Shown here: in pieces, positions 1 to 12,100 of the stretch | Position numbering within the stretch: position 1 is the first letter of the stretch | How the letters are laid out: each line of letters starts with the position of its first letter | Assembly: GCA_964019055.1 (NCBI GenBank) | Contig: OZ025206.1 | Location: 15,163,291-15,227,290 of the forward strand | Source: Anthopleura xanthogrammica | Lineage: Eukaryota > Cnidaria > Anthozoa > Actiniaria > Actiniidae | Direction: 5' to 3' | Length of the DNA: 64,000 bases | The notes under the pieces: model-generated | The model's input: only the letters and a program-made list of their open reading frames with translations | What the model was told of the DNA's origin: nothing | Database searches by the model: none | Made by a program: the position numbers and the translations under genes

Positions 1-972
1 CTAATTGATCAGTACCACTCAGGTCTGTACATAAATATATCATAGAGAACAAACGAGAATCATGATCTAGGCTGAGAAAACTTACACGACATAACGAAAA
101 CAGCTAGAGTAGCTCTGGTACGAGTCGAAACCTACGTTGTTAACTTACAGCACGTGCACGGTACGAGCTGCCGTAACGTAAGAATAGCTTCGCAGTGGTT
201 CTGATACGTATCCACTGATTGGCTTAGAGTGAACATGCGTGATATGTAGTGTATAACGCTGAACATTAAGTATCTCGTGGCAATTAAAGACTGCGCCACT
301 TATTTCATTTCACAATATCCGTTTCCCAGACGAACTTCTAAACGAATTTTGACTTTCAAGGAGAATATCATTAGGGACCTTTTTTATCAGATTATCTGTC
401 TTCATATTTTTAATAGGCAATTCCAGCTTGCTTTATCGTCTATGAGTCAAATATTGACCAGTTCCGTAGCCGCGCTAGCCAGGTTCTTTTACATGAGGGC
501 GATGTGCCCCTACTACTAGAGGTAACTATTTCGTTTGTGGTGGAAAAAAAGCCTTGTATGATTTTCCTAGTCTAGACAGGTAACTCCACCGTCATGTAAA
601 ATGGGACCTGGGACATTTTTTCAACAGATACTGAATGTATTCTATATTACATGAACGAGTAGAATAGACTCAATAATCTCGTTGATGGTTATATACATAT
701 ACAATCATACAGCCATATTTACAACCAATAATCAGCGTGATACTTAGTGCAATCAAGCATGCTATAATCCATCGAATTCTAAGAGTGAACAATAATCTTT
801 CAAAGTTCAAAGAAAGACTGGGAACAATTTCTTTATTCCAAGGATTGTGGAACTGAATTTGAAGACCAAGGTTAAAAAGCTCTGCCTTCTTCGCTAATCA
901 CGTCCCAGTTAGACCCCACAATTCCATGCAAACCGAGCTAGTTACCAGTGTTCTTTTAAACTTCAGATCCAT
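1..972. other. Gene-free left flank
   Basis: No ORF here resembles a known family, and none has codon-phase-compatible splice sites linking it to a neighbour. The sequence is plain AT-rich DNA without an obvious tandem repeat. The 80-codon frame at 277-519 has no homology I recognise and I treat it as chance. Confidence 0.5.
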
Positions 973-1100
973 TTCGCGTGACGTCAAAGCAGCTCGGTTT
1001 GGAGGACAAAACGAAAAAATGTCATTCTCCTGAGAATTGGAAACCTATATTGTTTTGTCCTCCAAATTGAGCTGCATTCCGACGTGCTGCAAGGGGTCTA
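973..1100 (-). mobile_element. Palindromic MITE, family A copy 1
   Basis: The element reads as two inverted arms: GTGACGTCAAAGCAGCTC, then GGAGGACAAAAC at the left, and GTTTTGTCCTCC, then GAGCTGC and AAGGGGTCTA at the right. The middle carries CTCCTGAGAATTGGAAA. The same layout recurs at 1491, 1725, 6624 and 55810, which makes it a dispersed family rather than a one-off hairpin. It is too short to encode a transposase, so it is non-autonomous. The right end GGTCTA beside TA suggests TA target-site use, as in Tc1/mariner-type MITEs; that class assignment is inference. Confidence 0.85.
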
Positions 1101-1490
1101 TAGGTGATTTTACAATTTCAAAGTAAGAAATTTGTGAAATTTACTGTCCCGCGTCTCTTGATAAATAAAGACTGGTAATGAACTAAACCTGTAAGGAATT
1201 GTGGGCCATGAATAAGCAGTAATACTGCATTCTTTCCCACAATCCCCTGGGTGCCACATTCGTTACCAGTCTTCCAGTGAAAGGAAGAGAGGAAATTGGA
1301 ACATTCACACAAACCCAAAAAATGCTAATTTACTGCAGACGATGGATTAATTATTGCTAGATTTAGCTTCTATTATTTCAATCATACAAAAGTAAATCAA
1401 AATTGCAGCGAGTTGTCGAACACAGACCATCCATATTTCGGATGTATTAATATTTACAAACCATAAGCCGACGCCATCCTGGCTTGTGTA

Positions 1491-1616
1491 TAGACCCTTG
1501 CACGTGACGTCAAAGCAGCTCAATTTGGAGGACAAAACAAAAGAATATCAATCTCCTGATATTTGGAACACTTTTTGTTTTGTTGAGCTGCATTTCGACA
1601 TGCTACAATGGGTCTA
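1491..1616 (-). mobile_element. Palindromic MITE, family A copy 2
   Basis: This copy has the cleanest end of the family: TAGACCCTTGCACGTGACGT at the left, mirrored by a decayed CATGCTACAATGGGTCTA at the right. It is in the same orientation as the copy at 973 and carries the same GGAGGACAAAAC block. The right arm has lost the CCTCC block (TTTTGTTTTGTTGAGCTGC), so it is internally deleted. Confidence 0.85.
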
Positions 1617-1724
1617 AAGAGGTGGCTTATTCTAAGTTGGCGCAGATGCAGAAAATATAATTTTTCAAAATTTGACCTTCGATATCTTTTAAATTCTGGC
1701 ATGACTGCGCTAGGATTTGGGATA

Positions 1725-1859
1725 TAGCCCCTTGCAGCACGTCGGAATGTAGCTCATTTTGGAGGACAAAACAATAAGTTCCAATTCTCAGGAGATTGAA
1801 TTTTTTTTGTTTCGTCCTCCAAATATGAGGCTGCTTTGACGCCACGTGCCAGAGGTCTA
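1725..1859 (+). mobile_element. Palindromic MITE, family A copy 3
   Basis: CCCCTTGCAGCACGTCGGAA at the left and CACGTGCCAGAGGTCTA at the right, with the family core CCAATTCTCAGGAGATTGAA between them. It is inverted relative to the copies at 973 and 1491. Three copies within 0.9 kb indicate local clustering. Confidence 0.85.
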
Positions 1860-3176
1860 TTCTAAGGTGTTTCCGCTAGCTTTGCTACAGAGAGCATTCA
1901 GTAACAGTCATATCAAAAGCTTGATATATCGAAGATAGTTTTATAAGTATAATGTCAAGGTAAAAATATTTATCTACGAGCATACGTACGTTACGTTAGT
2001 TGCATTTAACTTAATCAAAGTTGCCTCAGTCCGTAATGTAACTGTTTCTAGAGCAGATTTCGTACACGGTACTAGCTATATGAAGCATTGCTTCGTCAAT
2101 GAAAATCCTCCGACATGGCACGGACACGATACGGCAGTTCTTACCGTGGTACAGTCATGCAAAATTCGCATTCATTCTATAATACAGCGATTCATCTGAT
2201 TCTATTTTTAGTGATTTTAATATTATGGCGCATACAAATTAGGCACTGCAATATATACTTATTCGTGTGCTAGCTAGAATGTAAAAGGTAAGCCTGTCGC
2301 TTATTACAGCGAGCAAGTAACTTTTTTTGTTAGTTTTTGTGGAGGAGCAGAACATGTATGCGAGAGAGGATGGGCAACAGGGGTGACTCAAACAAGCAAA
2401 GTTCGTATGACTGTGAAAAGCTCACGAGACGAACGCTGTCACGACAAAAAAATCAACCAATCAAAAATGTAGAAAAAATCACGGTTGCGGCAAGCACGCT
2501 TCCTTCATCCAATAAGATGCACGAAACACGACACAAACACGGCGCGCACACGATCACCGCAAGGTCACGGCACTGACTACTCACGCCAGACCAATCACAT
2601 TGCGCGAGAAAAAAATCAGTCAATCAAAATTATAGAAAATATCATGGTTGGGACAAGGGACGCACACGACACTAAACGTTTCACACCCATACGAAATCTG
2701 CTCTAATCAAGGTGCCTGAAACTCACCCCTTAACTTAGAAAATTAAAATGAAAAACGAAAAAGTTAAAATAGCTATATAAACGTATGTACACAGACACTC
2801 TTGGTAGCAGCCAGCCTCTTCCTGGATCTGTCCCTGCGGTCGTAAGTTTTTGGAGTCGAATTAAACCCAACAGCGCAAAACTTGGGTGATCCATCCAACT
2901 CGTTTACTTCACAGCTTATTCTGTTCTGGTGAGATCGTCCTGAGCTCAGGACCATTAGATCCTAGCGTTACCAAAGGTGTTTGAAAGAGGTGAGAGATTC
3001 AAACCTCTGAAATTCAGTCAACTACAACAAGCGTTTACCTCATAAGAGTTGTCATAATCGAATTTCGCTCTGGTCGGAACAGCACGGTAACTTCAGTCCT
3101 CCCTTATCACAAATACTCGGCTCGGCTCGCCAGTGTTTGTGAAACACCGTATATATATATAAATTGCATATAATCG
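1860..3176. other. Gene-free interval
   Basis: No supported gene. Around 2405-2700 there are repeated short runs (for example AAAAAATCAACCAATCAAAA and AAAAAATCAGTCAATCAAAA, with CGACACAAACACGGC nearby), so an old degenerate direct duplication of about 150 bp is likely. This side is the 3' flank of the minus-strand hydrolase gene. No AATAAA was seen just downstream of its stop. Confidence 0.4.
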
Positions 3177-6100
3177 TCAGTTCACCATGTCAGTTGAATT
3201 TCGCTCGAAGTAAGTCCAGCCACGGGGATGAACTCCAAATATTTTAAATCCTCGAGATAAGTTGGTTTTATTATCAATTGGTTCAAAATATACTCGTTCC
3301 ATATCAAATCCACGAATAAAAATCGTTAAGCAAGACACCGGCGGCCGATCCCATATTTCAAAAGTTGTATTGTAGAGATAGTTTAGTTGAAACCTAATAT
3401 TTCCTCCATTCATAGTGAATGCTAAGTACACGTTATTGTCTTTGTAAGTTACTCTGGCCTGAGTGAGACCAGGTACACCATCTCCATCAGACTTGGGCTT
3501 GTAGATACCAGTAAAAGAATTCACATTCCGTGGAACCGAGTCCTAGAGGAACACAAAGCATTTGAAGAATTTAACACGGAAATGGGAAAGAGTTTTGTTC
3601 TATTTTTGAGGTGAGGGGTTGCTACTCTCCGCATTCTCTAGTTCTCCGGAGATAGACCAGAGACCAGAATGATGCAGAACGCAGAAAAATCTATGCTTTG
3701 GGACAGTTCCTTTAACCGCAATTCAACCACTTTCCGGAATTTACCTTTTTATACCATTCCATATGGTGCCTATTTTAAAAAATTGGTTTCACTGAAGTAA
3801 TTATCCCCTCGCCCACCCAGCCCCGACCCTCCCTTTGCCGGCCTGGAACGTGTTCCAACACTAACACAGGCAGCTCAAATACGAAAAAAAGTAGGAGACC
3901 AGTAAAAATAACCTTTGAATATTGGGAACCTTAAAGGCGCGATTACACGGAGCAATTTTCTCTGCAACTTGTGTCGCAACGGCATTGCGAGACAAGTTGC
4001 ATGGAGCATTGCGGCGTGTAACCTACAGTGCAATTTGAAAAATGTTGCGAGACAAGTTGCAGCAATCGTTGCGAAAAGTAGAATTCGTTTCTACTTTCGG
4101 CAACGATTGCGTCTCCGTTGCACCGTGTAAACCCTCTTGCAACTTGTGTCGCAACGCCGTTGCGAGACAAGTTGCAAAGAAAATTGCTTCGTGTAATCGC
4201 GCCTTAAAACGTTTCTGGACTGATCAGGTGGTACCTTACCTCGGTTGCATTTTCTTTTAGAACGCTGTTGAACGCATTAACCAATTCCCCAAAATCAAGT
4301 ATTGGACTCCTGACTGTATAGCCAGTGAACATGACATTGAAGGCTAAAAGAAAATGGTTGTTAAGAAAAAAGACCAAATACATATGGGAAATTTATATTA
4401 GTTCCTGCATTGCCATTGACAGAAATGAATGGAAACTGGGTGCTAATATATTTGCCCCTCGGTGACTGGACAATTTTATTATTAAAGTATCTGTGTAGAC
4501 AGGAAACAATAGTCCCCTTCACAGTTCCCTGCGCCATCTTGAAAGGTAGCCATCATCGAAGCGAGACGAACGGTGATAGAGACGTGAATAATTGTCCAAG
4601 GTGTTGAAAAAGGTCTCTATCATCGCAAGCTCACCCTTCGTCTCGCTTCGACGCCAACTGAAGGCACGGCTACTTTCAAGATGGCGCAGGAACCTGTGAA
4701 GGGGGCTTTAACATTATGCATGGCGAATTGCGAGCAAAAACAGTAAAGTCCTATATTTGTTTTAAACGAAAAATAATAGAACATTGAGTTGATATAAGTT
4801 AATTGCAGGTCAACCCTTCCAGTTACAAACCTCGCTCAACCGGGCTCAACTCAGTACCTTGAAAGCCCAAGTTTTCCCACGGGCTACGCTTTCAAGAAAT
4901 TAGCACGACAAAAGCCGTAGAAACAATGCACCGGATAGACTAGATTATTTTCCACTTCAAATCGGGGTGCGTTGCAGACAGTGCAAGGGATAAGCTGTAG
5001 GTACGGTCTGGAGGCCTAGCCTCTCCCCTGATGGCTTCGGGCTAGAACATTATCCTGCGGACTGTGCATCTAAGGACGGATCGACCTTGATTGCCTTCAG
5101 GTCCGAAGTCAATAAGCGGCGCCTCCGCTTCTGCGAATGTCTTAGGGGTATGGCAAAGTAGTTTGGTTTTTGTCTCAAATTCTTTATTGGATTCAAACAC
5201 AAAAGATTTTCTCTAGTCTTGTGCATGTGATGTAAGTCAGTACCGTACGTCTCCCTTTTACGGTGAAGAACTGTCTTACTAACTCTATTGCAATAATGTA
5301 GTGTAGTTTAGAATAATACGTACCGAGTTTTAGTTCAGGCACGATGAAGATTATGGTATTATAGCCATAAATACGGCCAGTCTTCATTCGTAAAAGGTAT
5401 CCATCATTGAAGGACATTTCCCATGGCATACCGACTAAGCTCTTTTCGTCTGAAAGCATATACGCTGGGAGACATTGAGAGAAATGAAAAAGTCATTAGG
5501 AACTTGAACAGTTGGCCTTTCAAAGGTTGCGCAGAAAACTAATAACGAATAGGACGCGCGCTGAATCATGGGGCTGTTTTAGGTAACGCCATTTTTCTTT
5601 TTGTGAAGTATTAAAAGTAAAGTGAAGTCTGCTTAAAGAGGGTGACACGTAAAAGTGAAAAAAAAAACACTTATAAACTTGTGACACTCAGTTTTTTTTA
5701 TCAAGACCGATGTACTTTGGTTTTCTGTCTGTTTGTCAAGAAAATTTGCTAAGATTTCCGCCATATTGAAAAAATGGCGTCGAAACAGCCCCATGATTCA
5801 GCACGCGCGTTCTACTCGTTACTAGTTTTCCGCGCAACCTTGGAAAGGCCAATTCTTAGCTTCGACTGTGGTAAAAAAAATACTAACTGAAGATGTAAGA
5901 AAATGCCAGGATGGGCCTGGAAAGATGATGAAAATCATGAAGATGCTTTATGACGGTGTTGGTGAAGATTTTGTGTCTTATTATGCGCAGCCATTAAGCA
6001 CAGAAATGGTATTCTAGAAAGTGACACGTGGCCTGAAATGGGAAAACATTACGCCCAAGGTTACAAGGTCTAATGCGCAAATACTGAGACAGATTGGGAT

Positions 6101-9100
6101 TCCCGTTTTCCCTTCCTGCAAACGGCAAACGTGACTAAGTTTTCTTCGTTTTCCAGTATTTAACTTTACATTTTGCAAACTTTCTTACCAAAGAGAAATA
6201 TTCTTTTGTTTATCTACGACTTGGAGATGTTTGCGATTCCTTTTTACTTAAAGGACTTTTTACTGGTCAACTAACGTTTCACGTTTGCCGTAAACGAGAT
6301 TCTTTTAAAATCTCTCTAATATGTTTGCATCAAATACCGGGCCCACAGTACAAAACCTTTACGTGTTATATTGCAAGGTAGATTTGATACTTTTTATATC
6401 ATTAAAACAATTTTTACCTGGAGAAAAAAATTCATTTACGTAAACTGGTGACAAAAACCCTTTACTGTCAAGTGACTTGAATAGTTCGATCTCAAGCTGA
6501 AAAATGAACACGAATAAATCATTTTAAAACGACATATAACTCATGCATATATAATATAATATACGATATTCCTAACGCAAGCACCAGGTTTTGATTTGCA
6601 GTATTTTCTTGGGAACAAGGCTATACCCCTTGCAGCACGTCAGAATTCAGCTCAATTTGGAGGGCAAAACAATAGGTTTCTAATTCTCAGGAGATTGAAG
6701 TTCTTTTCTTTTTTTCTCAAAATAAAGCTGCTTTGACGTCACCTGCAAGGTGTCTGCACTGTCTCGGGGTCTCGTTAGAGGGTGTCCTTAATACAATGTC
6801 CCAATAGATATTTTTTCTACTGACCTTGGCAAGGTCGGAAACTGAAGTGAAAAGACCTGCAGAAGGATCAAGCCATCCCCAGTTCTGCGGCTTTCTTGGT
6901 ATTAAATCGTAACCAATTACGGTGTTATTTAGGGTTCTTTGGTGAGTGAAGAATGTCAAAAAGAAAACATAAATCAATATTAGACTTCAAAGTTAGACAA
7001 GGTTGAAAAACGCAGTCATCAACCACACTTTTGTTACCACATAGATGGGTCAAGTAATTGAAAAAGTGAATGAATTTCAACATAAGAAACAGTGTTAATT
7101 TCATTAGTTCTTACTTTGAGACTGGTTCAAATGTCGAGTTATTCATTCCCAGAGGTTCAAAGAGATTTTTTTTCATCCACTGCTGGTAGGTAGTGTTAAG
7201 ATATGAAGCTAATCCATTACCAAGGAGAGCAAATCCAAGATTGCTAGAATACAAATACATATAGGACTCAATTACAGTGCTTCTCAATAGCACACGAGGA
7301 ATCATCGTCGCAACGAAGTAGGTATTGCTGGGTTTCAAGCAGCTGATAAAAGTCTTTGAATCTCATTATCTGCTCCAAATGGTTATCAAACACTGACCAC
7401 CATGTGCTGTCAACCAGAAAGAATTTTATTGAAAACTTGTGATTCAGCTCATGAACATTACGCACGAGACAGGGAATGACGTCAAGTGAAACCCAGCTAT
7501 TGGTGGACGTCAATCAAGGCGTCTCCATGACATTCATGCATAGGCACGTGCCTTTAAATGAAAACTTTGTGTTTTCCGACAATGTCATGGAAACGTTGTG
7601 GTTGACGTCCATCAAAACCCGGCAATTTTCTCGCGATGGCAAGTTGTACAATTTCGTACGTGTGATTAGGAAGCACTGTAATTATATGAAATATGAAATT
7701 CAATTCAATTTACATATAAGCAAAGTGTCATTATTTAAGGGAGCTAGAGTAAGTATCACTACATCGGCAAGTGCATGAGCAATACAATATTCATGTATTG
7801 ATGGGTTGCAAGCATTCCCAAGTGAGTCAAACTACAAAAACATGGCAGCCATTTTGGTGCCGTTAATAATAGATGCTAATGAGAAATCTTTTGTTGACTG
7901 GCACCAATGCTCCCCGAGAGGAAGAATAAGGATGGATGTATTCGTACCTGTATGAAGGCTTCCAACCAGGCGCCCACAAAAGAGGAATCTTCTTCAATCG
8001 TTCGAGAATGACAGAGTTGTTATGTGGGCAAATGTCTTCTTCAGTGTCTGGGTAACATGGTGCCTCGCGAGGTAAACCTGCCATGTGCGACACCAACTCC
8101 CTATGGAAAAAATATCAATGAAAATAGACCTTTTCTAGCTTGGGCATAACGTTTTCCCATTTCAGACCACGCTGCATTCTCTTGAGAATAACATTCTTTG
8201 TTTTAGTCGTATCGGCCATATTCAGCACGTATCTTCTCGTGTGCAAGGCAGTTAAACAAAGAAATGATACTCTAGAGAATGACACATGGTCTGAAATGGG
8301 AAAACATGAAAAACCAAATGACTACTACAACTGCAGCAATGAATCCAATGCACAAGAGACTTTTCTTACCTTATAACGATTTTGTTCGATCTTTTCCTGT
8401 TTTTGGTCCGAAATTGTGGTTCATATTTGATAAATCTATCATCCAGCGTTGTTATAGTCTTATTTTCGTACAACTTGAACGTCATTAGGGCCTTAAAACA
8501 GATAATAGATATGTAAGACATTTTCAACTTATCTTATGTCAATCCAATGTTTAGACGAGGGATACATAATAGTCCCATAAAAGCGATGCATTGTGGTCTA
8601 GGTTAGGTAAAAGCGATGTACCGGCATGATGAACTAAAGATGTTTCGTTTGTGCCCAACCTAGACCACAATGCACTATGTTTGCTATCTAATAAAAGGTC
8701 TATAGTTTCTAGTGGCATGCTATGGAATATTCCACGAGTCGCTTGTATTTTAGTTTTATACTATGGCAAGTGGGATATTTCATTCTATAACCAACTTATC
8801 GCACGCCACATTGCCTGATGGAAAAAAATGGCGGGATACCGCTGAAAATACGACGGCTTTTCTGTATTCTGATTGGCTATATCTTTAATGGTGTGGAATA
8901 AATCATGATATCTCCATAGCATTTTGCTTACGTCTACCCCCGCCTCTACCACCACCACCACCACCACCACCACCACCAACCCAAAATCACATTTAATCTT
9001 TACCTGTTACTAGGGGGAACTATATAAAAAGGTTTTTTTCTTAGCCACCATGTGGTCTTTACATTACCTAATGGCGGTCGCGTCTTCTCTTAAGTGAGAC

Positions 9101-12100
9101 TTTGTTCACTCACCGTAAAAACTTTAGAAATACTAGCAACAGGGTACAGAGAATGCTCGTCTACTGGTTTGGAAGCGTTAGATTGTGGATCGAGGTTACC
9201 ATGGAAATGGCTCCATATTACTTTATCCATGTAGACTACGTTTGCTAAAGAAGATTTGATCTGAAAAGAGTCAAGTACAAAAAAAATAAGAAGCCAAGAA
9301 AGGCTTACAGGAAGTATTGTTTTACGTTCATGAAAGAGTTGCGATCAAAAATCCTTTGGTCTTATGCTGGGGTTATATCGAACTCCTTGAACCACCCCCT
9401 CCCCTCCCCCAAACAAACAAAGAGAATGTACTGTGTAACATAAATAAGCAAGAAAAACATCCACAAATATCAGAAGAAAAAACGTAAACAAATTAAAACA
9501 AAAACAAAACAAAAAAAACGAAATGCCAAAGGTACATGGTAAAGTTTCCTGCCTTTGTTGGAGCAAATCCTAGGCACCTAACCCGCTGAAGCAGTGGAAG
9601 GGAAAAAAATATTGATGATGATGACATGGTCAACACAACATCGGTAAACATTGAGGCCCGGTCCCTTTACACCGGAAATTTTTGCGGGAATTTTTGCTGC
9701 AATTTTTTGCGGCGATTTTCGAAAATATAATAAATTCTTTTCTTATGCATGCTTCTAAAGAGACATTTGTTTATTTTAATCTTGGTGTCCTGAATAAAGC
9801 TTTACAAGTTAATCTTTTACCAAGTCTTTTACCATTCTTAACTATGACCAAAATCGCCGCAAAAATCGCCAGTGTAAACGGGCCTTTAGATAGATGTTTT
9901 AAATTTATTCTCATCAGGCAGTTTTTCTTCTTTCCTTGTCCTTATTAGGCTATTGATCAATTATACACTCGTACGTGATGGGTAATCAGACGCTATATTG
10001 TTTAATTAGCATTCCTACCCGTGGTATAATGATGATATGTAATGATAAATAAGAAGTAAACACGGCAGGCCATGCAACCTTACCGAATCTACTTTCAGTT
10101 CCTTTTTCATTGTCAATAGTACGTCTTTAATCTTCTGCGGTAATTCCTTGAATTGTTTTGGTTTTGCGTGCTGTCTGCAGGATTTGTCTTTCGGGGTTAT
10201 CGCTGGCGACTTTAAGATATGAAACGTATTAGTTTTGAAGGTTTGTACGGCACGGAATCTTGTATGTTTATGGACGGACGGACGGATGAATGGATGTAAA
10301 GAGGGAGAGAGAGAGAGAGAGAGGGAGAGAGAGAGAGGGAGAGAGAGAGATGGATGGAATGGGATGGGATGGATGGATGGATAGATGAATGAATGGATGA
10401 ATGGATGGATGGATGAAATGGGATGGATGGCTGGATGATTGAATGAATGGATGAAAAGATGGATGGATGAATGAATGAATAAACGAATGAATAGATAAAT
10501 GGATGAATGAATGAATGGATGGATGGATGGATGGATGGATGGAGGAATTGATGGATGGATGAATAAATGAATGAATGGATGAATTGAAGGATGGATGAGT
10601 GAATGAATAAATGGATGGGATGGAATGGAATGGGTTGGGATTGATAGATAGATAGATGAATGGATGGATGGGATGGGATGGATGTAAATGAATTGACTCG
10701 CAAAATTGAACGACAGTAATATTTAAATGAATGAAACAACGCAAACGAACGAACGAGTAAGTGAGTAATTGATTTATAATCAACGTAGATAAAACACTAT
10801 AAAAAATATTCGAAAAAAAGTGTATTCCAAATCTCATGAACAAAAAAAACATTTATATCACACGGTTGCTCTTAATCATAATCATAATCATAAACTGTCA
10901 CCATCAGCATCATCACTATTTACAGCTTCTCCTCGCCTCGCCTTTTGTGTAATTCAATGTCTATGTCAACAATGTTACCCACGGCAAATGTACTTCAAAT
11001 ATCGTCAACACCTTGCATCGTCATCAGTCAATTGACCGCGGCCGAACATGAGATTCCTATCTTGATATGACCAACGATTATTTAAAATTTCGTTGAAAAT
11101 TCGTTGTGCGTGTCGCTTTTGCTTTCGCTTCAGTGCATTTTATCGGTGGATAGAGTCTTAAACTGAATACCCAAATGATTCTTACTTCGTTCGATCTCTT
11201 TTCTTTATGATTTCAGAACATTTTTCCGCCTACGTTCAGCTACCATAAATCTGTAGATTTCATATTTTTATTTTTCTATTGTGCGAATTATCATAATATT
11301 TCTGTTTTGCATGAAAATCGAGATAAGGCAGTGTTAACTTCCACACTCTTACTTTCAATATTTCGCCTACAAAATCTTTTAGGAATCAGTCAAATGATTG
11401 TTTTTACTTTTCCTTCATCTTTCATTTCCCATCCTCTTCTGCAACACGAAATTCAGCCAATCAAGACTCACTAATCACATCATGAGATGAAGCGAGACGG
11501 AAGGACTAGTTCAAATCAAAATATTGAACTTTGAAGAGGAACAATAAATTAAAAAATGATTCCAGTAATCTTTAGTTCATAGAGATTTCTCTTTGATTGT
11601 TTTTTTCCAAATTGATGTTGAACCTCACGAAAGGCGAATTAGTCTGTGAATTGATTACCGAAAGCCACTAAATAAAACACTTAAAAGTAATAAGGAGATA
11701 TACTCTGATGTAGACTAGAAAATCAAAGTTTGAGTTATGAATAAAGCGGTATTTAAATGTTATTTGACAAAACCATGAGTGAAATCCGGTGAATCACTGG
11801 CCGTAAGTACTGATACAGGTTGAGGTTAGACTGCGCCGTTTCTAACTGAAGTTCAACTTCGCCGCAGAACTGTCTCGTTATTTCCGTCTTAGAATTAGTC
11901 TTAACAAAATAAAGTTGCGAGAATCGGATATAAGAATATGGTTATGTGTTTTGTTTGTAGACAGAGCCCGGTGCTTTTGAGCTATGCAAATGTCTTCAAG
12001 CTTGTTCTGATTGGTTGTTGCCGGTGCAAGGTTTTTATGCCATGCCGAACAAAGTGTGTTTGCTTTTCGAACTACCCCAACAAAACAAACTCTACATCAT

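Noticed and set aside
3915..4260. Cys/Arg-rich frames on both strands
   Set aside because: Both arise from a palindromic transposable element in an intron.
10212..10852. 175- and 194-codon minus frames rich in Ile, His, Ser and Pro
   Set aside because: Overlapping frames of a GGAT/GAAT satellite inside an intron.
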